DNA from: Pseudovirgaria hyperparasitica
Lineage: Eukaryota > Ascomycota > Dothideomycetes > Acrospermales > Acrospermaceae
Length of the DNA stretch: 64,000 bases
Assembly (NCBI RefSeq): GCF_010093815.1
Contig: NW_022985549.1
Span: forward strand, 1,947,494-2,011,493
Direction of reading: 5' to 3'
The notes under the pieces are model-generated. The model was not told where the DNA came from and did not search any database. It worked only from the letters and a program-made list of their open reading frames with translations. Positions 58,127-64,000 of this stretch are shown here, piece after piece (positions within the stretch are counted from its first letter, which is position 1; the number at the start of each line of letters is the position of its first letter). The position numbers and the translations under genes are program-made.

Positions 58127-58906
58127 TAGAAAGTTATTCTGAAGGAGTGCGTTTTGTAATATATCTGTACCTCCCATCTATGAGCATGGAGGCCGACGAG
58201 CGTATGCTGGATACAACACACGGGCCGGCCGGTACTATACGTGCGGGGGTGTTTCGTTTATTTTTATTTTTATTGGGCTAGGGGGGCGTGATGTTTTGCG
58301 TTGACCCTCCTGCGCTGCGAACTCTGGAATAATCTCTGGCGCTCGCTTTGGATGCCCTGTGGGCCTTTCGCTGTAGCTTCTGCGTGCAGTATACCCCCCG
58401 CGTTTTTTTCTGCGGTTGCTGTGAATTCATATCTTGTTTTTCTTGCAGCTGTTGCCAGCGAGCTTGGATCGGGACAAGACGGGACTAGACGAGACGAGGG
58501 GCTAAGGTTTCATATCCCCTATATCACGATGTCACATGCTCTTTCATGAACTGTTGTATTTTGTGTCTGGATACATGGCATAACGAAGGTGATAATATAT
58601 ACAGGTCGCCCAACCGGCTGGTCCGTCCTCCATACACGATATGCCGCTGCTATACTTCATGACTGGCCTGAATAGCACGTCCCACCACCTCCTCCTTCAC
58701 ATCCAATTCCTGTTTCTCTCTCGGGTATTGCAGAGTTGCGTCCTCGGTCTGGTCTCTTCGCTAGGCCGCATAGCTTTGTGGTGTCAAACTCTCATTGTCA
58801 TGGCAGGGAGGGCTGTTTGATCATGGAAAGGCTACTCATCGTTTTGGTTGCTTGGTCTTGACTGATATGTTGGGAAAGGTCTGTTCGATAGCTACGGTTA
58901 TTCTCA
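58127..58906. other. Convergent intergenic region
   Basis: This is the 3' flank of the Hos3 gene and of the small secreted protein gene. Pyrimidine- and T-rich stretches occur, but no gene or structured repeat was recognised. Confidence 0.5.
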
Positions 58907-59461
58907 TTAGATATTCCCTGGAATATCGTCGAACTCAGTAGCTTTCCCAGGGCATTGCAATTTTCCAAGGTTGTTTCGGCCGTATCGCACACGCCACTTC
59001 TTGATACTAAAAACTCCGGGGAAATCTTTGCAATGTTCATCCAGCTTCTTGTGCATCACTTTGAGGTCCTCCGGGTGGCATGTCTGTTCACTGCCAACGT
59101 TACAAACATAAGTCCTAGCTTTGCCACTGATGGACATCTGCCAAGCTCCACTATATGTGTTGTGCCCGTCGCAGGTTTTCATCTGTGAAGCCTTCGCAGC
59201 TTCCAAGTCGGTCCGGTTGAGTGCAGTTTCATGTGTAAAGCATGTGATGTATCCACTATGCAGTGCAACCGTAACGTTATCCAAGTCGTAGTATCCCTCA
59301 ATGCCTTTCCTGAAACTATTTTTATTTCTGCAACCTTTATGATGGTGAGAAATGATCCGTTATTTGGAAGCCTGCTTACTGTCTGTTTCTTTGCAGACGT
59401 GCACGGCAACGACTGCACTCGTAGTAGCGAGTATAGTGAGAAGTATGTTTGGAAGACGCAT
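58907..59461 (-). CDS. Small secreted cysteine-rich protein, effector-like
   Basis: Two exons, 59461-59380 and 59304-58907, give 159 residues. The first exon begins with a clear signal peptide (MRLPNILLTILATTSAVVAV), then VHVCKETD. The mature part contains seven Cys in total, in contexts CKE, TCFT, TCDG, VCNV, TCHP, HCKD and QCPG, plus GYYDLDN and GAWQMSISGKARTYVC. No known enzyme domain is seen. The donor GTAAGC is good. The acceptor that keeps the frame is an AAG, so residues at the junction are slightly uncertain. Fungi of this group secrete many such proteins, some acting on hosts or competitors, but nothing here proves such a role. Confidence 0.72.
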
Positions 59462-60489
59462 GGTGAAGTATGCAAGTTGTCGTGCTATTGTCCGTCTCTC
59501 AGAAGGGCAATGTTATGCAATCAGATAATATAAGCGACTTTATATGCTATGAGATAACAACGGCCCATATTCGGAACGATGGAAGGATTGCTTCTTATGT
59601 ACTCTGGTCGCCCTCAACAACAGCTTTGATGGTCGGAGCGCATATCGCGCATCGATCATGGAACGGTGCTCCTTTGGTCATTCGTCGAATTACACTGGCT
59701 TGGTATATAGTGCACCTGGCCACTGCGCGTGTCACATGTTTCTAAAAAGAGAGATTAATCCGGAGTCAAAGGCAGGCCAACGAATAGCTGGAATGTATAT
59801 AAGACCTTGCACTCCCAAGTTTGATGGTACCCATAAAAAGTTCTTGAATTTCACGCAATTTTGTGTACATTGCTGAAAAGACCTCGCGACGTGCCGCTAG
59901 TTCTGGAACTAGCGTGCTCACGTCTACTGAATTCCAGATCTCAAGATGTTATGAGTGTATTAATAGGTATTGTAATGCCTAATTAAATAATGGTAACTTT
60001 AACATCTAAACTTTATACAATGGATGGATGATAAAGAGTCTTATACTGCAGTGATTCGTGATCTTATGAATCTGTCTAAGTAAATCTAGAACTTTCTACC
60101 GGAAAGAAGAGCCATTTACACATTATAATATTGCTCAATCATGTTAACAAAGATATGACTTACAAACTTCGATCACACGCACGCTACTGCATTGGACGTA
60201 ATCAGGAGAACACCGACTGTTGTTCAACTATACTTGCGGGAGACAAGCCTGACTGACATGTGGACGTTCTCTACTGAGTTAATTTCGGAGGATTGAGAAG
60301 ACATCATCTCATTTTTATTATGTCATTCTACGAAGTAATGCGATGGAATGTCATCGCTCTAGCACCGCCTCGTGCTGCTCCTCGCTGTTAAACGGTCGCC
60401 AGACCAATCACCCATCATGATACCATCTCGTGGTCTAGTTCCCCAAGATAAATCTTTCCCATACCAATTGGTCATGGCCTTTGACAACA
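59462..60489. other. Intergenic region with an AT-rich patch
   Basis: No gene is supported. The segment at about 59930-60170 is clearly AT-rich. It lies between the start of the small secreted protein gene and the end of the dehydrogenase gene, both on the minus strand. Confidence 0.5.
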
Positions 60490-61434
60490 CTACCATACTG
60501 GATTGCCACCATCATATACCTGTTTCCCCGGTTCTGGATTTTCGTAGCCCTCAACTTTGACATTCCAGAGTTTTCCAGTCATCGAACGGTCTTTGCGCGC
60601 CCTTTCGATGATTTCCAAGGAACCTGTCGCACCTTGTCGGACGCTGAGGTCGGCATATTCGCCGCCAAGATCTGTGCGAAGCCACTGTCATTTGCATGTC
60701 AGTCAAGGTGCATCTGAGACAAGAAGCAGGGCATGCAGGCGCCCACTTACGCCGGGTGTCAATGCAATTATGGTAAAGCCCTCCTTCTTATAGTCCTGTG
60801 CATACTGGACTGTGAGCATGTTCAGTGCGGCTTTGGTGATCTTGTAGGCCGGACAAGGAACTGCGGCAAAATAATCTTGCATTCCAAACGTACCGACTGT
60901 CGTGGAACTAGGGCGTCGGTTAACTTGGTGCTCACTAACATCATGTGGAGGAATGCGTACAGATTGACGACAGTCTTTGAATCTCCTTCTCTCAGAAGAG
61001 GGATGAATGATGTTGTCATCATGTGCACAGAGGTCACATTCGATCGGAATACGTCGTCTAAGTTGTTCCTACAAAGACGTTAGATTCAAAAGATCCTGAC
61101 AATGAAGACGGTTGACGACATAAATTTGATCAATGGCTCCGGTAATGTAGGTGCAGACTCCAGCATTGTTGACCAGGACGTCCAGACCCTTACCGCCGAG
61201 GAGAGTCTCGACTTGCTTGACAGCCGCAGAAATACTTTCCTGAGAAGTAACATCAAGAGACAGCAACTCGATACGATGCTTATGCTCTGTAGCCAGTGTC
61301 TGTAGTGCTCCAGCCTCGGTATTCCGGGCTGTTGCAATGATGAGGCGGACGTCTTCAACGGGGCGAGCTGCTAGTTGCGAGACAAGCTCCAGGCCGAGGC
61401 CACGAGAGGTTCCGGTAATCAGGTAAGAAGCCAT
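60490..61434 (-). CDS. Short-chain dehydrogenase/reductase
   Basis: A canonical model uses exons 61434-61101, 61057-60961, 60907-60751 and 60684-60490 and yields 260 residues. The Rossmann motif TGTSRGLGLEL, the LDVLVNNAG strand, the Ser in VVNLSTTVG, the catalytic YKITK and TPGWLRTDLGG all match classical NAD(P)-dependent dehydrogenases of about 250 residues. The first junction is doubtful: it uses a 43-nt intron (GTCAGG..CTTAG) and puts YVVNRLHY where relatives would have something like MNNLDDVF. The better acceptor (TTTGTAG) makes that sequence but is one base out of frame with the best donor. The gene may therefore carry a one-base frameshift or a base error, or splice as modelled. Substrate unknown. 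Confidence 0.75.
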
Positions 61435-62236
61435 TATTTAGCTACTTTAATGATGCTATGATCTGATGAAGAAGTCCTACATAGCCAGTTTTTCGAATAT
61501 ATATATATGTGTGTGTGCCTATACATAAAGCATAACACATAATCAACACGCTAGACGGGCACGCTAGGCGGTGAGTCTAGGCTCAAAGGAGTAATTCTAG
61601 GATCCCGAGGGCACAATCTATTTCCGAGCCGTGTTTGCTGACAACTGGATGGGAATCATCTGGAATTAGATCTTACATTGTACCTGGTGGATCGGACACA
61701 AGCATACCGTTTCTCGGAGATAACAGCTCATTCAGGTCTAACAAAAGCCAGACAGCCATGCGAGCTTAGCGGCTTTGGTCGGATGCAGGATAGATATATT
61801 ATTCATACGGAACGGCGAGTCTTCGTGTGGTATCCTGCCTGAACGGTGTTGTCTCGCTACAGCAAAGCTATACATGCAACAGAATTGAATAGGTATCAGA
61901 GACAAGCTGATCGTGATGATGGACTTAGACGACACTTCTATCGGACGTACGTACTACACGTGCGTCGCTCAAGCAGGTGGCGATCATCTTGATTCCCATT
62001 GGCTGATCCCCTATCAAAGGCTTGCGCCATGACTTACCTATACTCATCATTCACTGTCCCGATCACACCCTTTATCCTGTCATCTCAGCCCCATTCACCC
62101 CTTGTCTCCAGGCATATAGATCAAATCGACATCTGCAACTCAACCTGCAACCTACAAACCCGTCTGCACGCCTCCCCAGCTTCCCAAAGCCTTATCGATT
62201 ACGCAGCTCCCTAAGCTATACCTAGGAACCCTCACC
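61435..62236. other. Divergent promoter between dehydrogenase and R3H-associated gene
   Basis: No gene is supported. A short TA/TG microsatellite at about 61497-61518 lies near the dehydrogenase start. Open frames in 61999-62225 read C-rich leader sequence of the next gene. Confidence 0.5.
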
Positions 62237-63337
62237 ATGGCAATCCATACCACACCCTCGTCTCCGCCGTCTGGCGGCGTCGCCCTCGACATCCAAGCCT
62301 GGACCGAACAAGCCGCAGCATCCCTCTCAAACCTCAACCTCTCCGCTCCGACCTTCGTCGCGCAACCTATCTCGCACCATGCCGAGCGCCATGGCCCGTC
62401 CCCAGCTGTCCGCGGCACCTCCATCGCCCTCGACATCCCCCTCGACACGCCTCAAGATGCACGCGTCGACTCGACGTACAGGCGTCGCGAGCCACAGCGC
62501 CGTGATAGCATGGAGCGCCGCGAGGCCCTGCTGAAAGGGAAGGAGGGCAGTCGGCGGAGAAGGAGGTGGGAAAATGGTAAGCTGCATTCATCTCCCTTAT
62601 CCGATTATATGCCATCTAGGTATATCAGGAGATTACTGACGGCGCGCTTTATAGACCGCCTCCTTGGAAACCCCTACCGCGTGCCTCCGACGTCCGCTGA
62701 CTGGGAAGTGCGCCCGCCCACGCATCGCACGCCGGTACCATACTACCTCGCGCCTCTATGGGACAATGGCCTCGCCGCGCACGCGGCAGCGCGCAGAGAG
62801 CGTAAGGTGAAGAGTACAAGCCAGCACAAACAGGCTGTTAAAGGCGTCCCCGAGGGCGCAAGCCGCGTCCCGAAGGAGTTCAAAGAGAAGATGAAGAAGA
62901 GCAAGGGCGCCAGGGGGCTATTGCAAGACCTGGAAACCGAGGTGAGGGGATTCGTGGCGAAGTGCCAGGAGAATGACGAGGAAGCTGTGACGGACAGTGA
63001 AGAGGACGAAGTTGTGTTCGTTGGTAGGGATGGGGAAATGCAGGATCGAACGTGGCGGAGCTTGGAAAGGGAATATCTGTTATTTCAGAGTGCGGCAGAT
63101 GATCAGGGGGCAGCGTTTTGGTGAGTTTGGTCTTTGAGGACTGTCGCGTCGAGTGCTAACGATAATTGTAGTCGGTACCTTGTACATCAGATTGGCTGCT
63201 ATTATGGGCTCAAAACCTGGAGCGTTACGACGGGAAATCCAGCCAGGCGTGAGGCTTATGTGGGATTTGACATGCAGACTGGGCACGATTTTGCGGTGCA
63301 GGAGCAGCTTCCGCGACCGCTCTACGGTCTGGTGTAA
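62237..63337 (+). CDS. R3H-associated N-terminal domain protein
   Basis: Three exons, 62237-62576, 62655-63120 and 63172-63337, give 323 residues. Intron 1 is 78 nt, a multiple of three without a stop, so an unspliced frame also reads through it; removing it restores ENDRLLGNPYRVPPTSADWEV, typical of the fungal R3H-associated N-terminal domain. Intron 2 is required, since without it the frame ends at AAFW. The C terminus is then CRYLVHQIGCYYGLKTWSVT, REAYVGF and LPRPLYGLV. An acidic segment (TDSEEDEVVFVG) and a basic central region precede it. R3H domains bind single-stranded nucleic acid, and this protein likely belongs to an RNA-related family, though its exact role is unknown. Confidence 0.85.
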
Positions 63338-63526
63338 ACACAATCTGCAGATGGCCTGGACAGCTTGGTCGGCAGTGTTCCATATTCCACAATTCTTTCT
63401 TCGATGTAAAGATGGCCTATCGGGCCTTCCACAAGACAATATATAATATATCTTCGTCATGAAATTAATCCTCCAGTCATTGGCCTACAACCTGCGATCA
63501 GGTTTAGACAGCAAGTAGTGAGCCAT

Positions 63527-64000
63527 TCAAATACTCTCATCTACATCACGCTCCTCAATCTCAGCCTCCAGTATCTCCAGCTGAGGATACCTCATCCCTC
63601 CTAGTTTTATCACCTCCCTGAAACGAGCCACAGCATCTGCAATCTCATCTTTACGGAGCTTGACACTCTGGAGATGATTGCTGTGCATAGCTGCCTCGGC
63701 GTCGCTATCCGGTTCTTCAATGAGTAGAAGGTCTCCCATCCAGACATGCACCATGCCACGAATATACAGAAGCGTAACGTCGCGATCTGTGGGAGGTGAG
63801 AACACTAGCTGGTCGAGCCGTTCTGCAAGTTTACGAACATCTGCAAGCTCCGAATCCTTGATGCGTTGGAATTCTCGCTTTTTCTTTTCTTCACGCTTCA
63901 TTTCACGGCTATGACTATCGGAACTCGATATTTCAGAGTCGGAGTGCTCTATCGGCGTAGACTCATTAGAAATCGAGGTTGAGCGTAAGAACTCGTATCG
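63527..64000 (-). CDS. Partial hypothetical protein, N terminus outside the window
   Basis: An open frame on the minus strand runs from the right edge to a stop at 63527 and shows 157 residues of the C-terminal part. It is hydrophilic: Ser- and acid-rich (IEHSDSEISSSDSHSRE), then strongly basic (MKREEKKKREFQRIK), then a helical segment (LADVRKLAERLDQLVF) and a less polar block (DVTLLYIRGMVHVWMGDLLL). I recognise no family. An internal Met at 63901 could start a shorter form, but the frame stays open upstream. It is convergent with the R3H-associated gene 189 bases away. Confidence 0.6.
   Translation of the reverse strand, partial: RYEFLRSTSISNESTPIEHSDSEISSSDSHSREMKREEKKKREFQRIKDSELADVRKLAERLDQLVFSPPTDRDVTLLYIRGMVHVWMGDLLLIEEPDSDAEAAMHSNHLQSVKLRKDEIADAVARFREVIKLGGMRYPQLEILEAEIEERDVDESI

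Noticed and set aside
59930-60170. AT-rich patch considered as a decayed transposon
   Set aside because: No terminal repeats, target-site duplication or coding remnant is visible.

Overview
The window looks like chromosomal DNA of a filamentous ascomycete (Pezizomycotina, most likely a dothideomycete). Genes lie on both strands at moderate density, introns are mostly 45-80 nt with GT..AG ends, and the gene set is typically fungal: an Ndt80-type XprG/VIB-1 regulator, a LaeA-like methyltransferase, a Zn2Cys6 factor, Hos3 and Arv1. Exon structures were worked out by hand from splice signals and reading-frame phase. No rRNA, tRNA, CRISPR array or recognisable transposon was found. One short run of N bases lies inside a tandem repeat.

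Region 1 (1-16.5 kb) holds a proline-rich hypothetical protein (836-2440, +), V-ATPase subunit e (3484-3994, +), Arv1 (4284-5335, -), a family-2 O-methyltransferase (5937-7443, -), a LaeA-like methyltransferase (8705-10089, +), a repeat-rich gap, the AFG1 mitochondrial ATPase (12154-14361, -) and a CAX-type cation/proton exchanger (14946-16482, -).

Region 2 (16.5-32 kb) is dominated by one gene, an XprG/VIB-1-type Ndt80 transcription factor (26263-30513, +). It has more than 9 kb of gene-free, microsatellite-rich DNA in front of it, a probable 5' UTR intron, and two long coding-region introns.

Region 3 (32-49 kb) is metabolic: a nitronate monooxygenase (-), a bifunctional HPPK-DHPS folate enzyme (+), then a putative galactoside-utilisation block. 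The block contains an MFS sugar transporter (-), a divergent intracellular GH2 beta-galactosidase (+), a Zn2Cys6 regulator (-), a metallophosphoesterase (+) and a secreted second GH2 enzyme (+). The transporter and beta-galactosidase share a 1.1 kb promoter region with candidate carbon-catabolite sites and two adjoining TGAGTCA boxes. This matches the divergent lactose permease/beta-galactosidase pair known from Aspergillus, with extra members.

Region 4 (49-64 kb) holds a DUF221/CSC1 (TMEM63-type) channel (-), a small unknown protein (+), a Hos3-type histone deacetylase (+), a small secreted cysteine-rich protein (-), a short-chain dehydrogenase (-), an R3H-associated-domain protein (+) and a partial unknown gene (-) that runs off the right edge.
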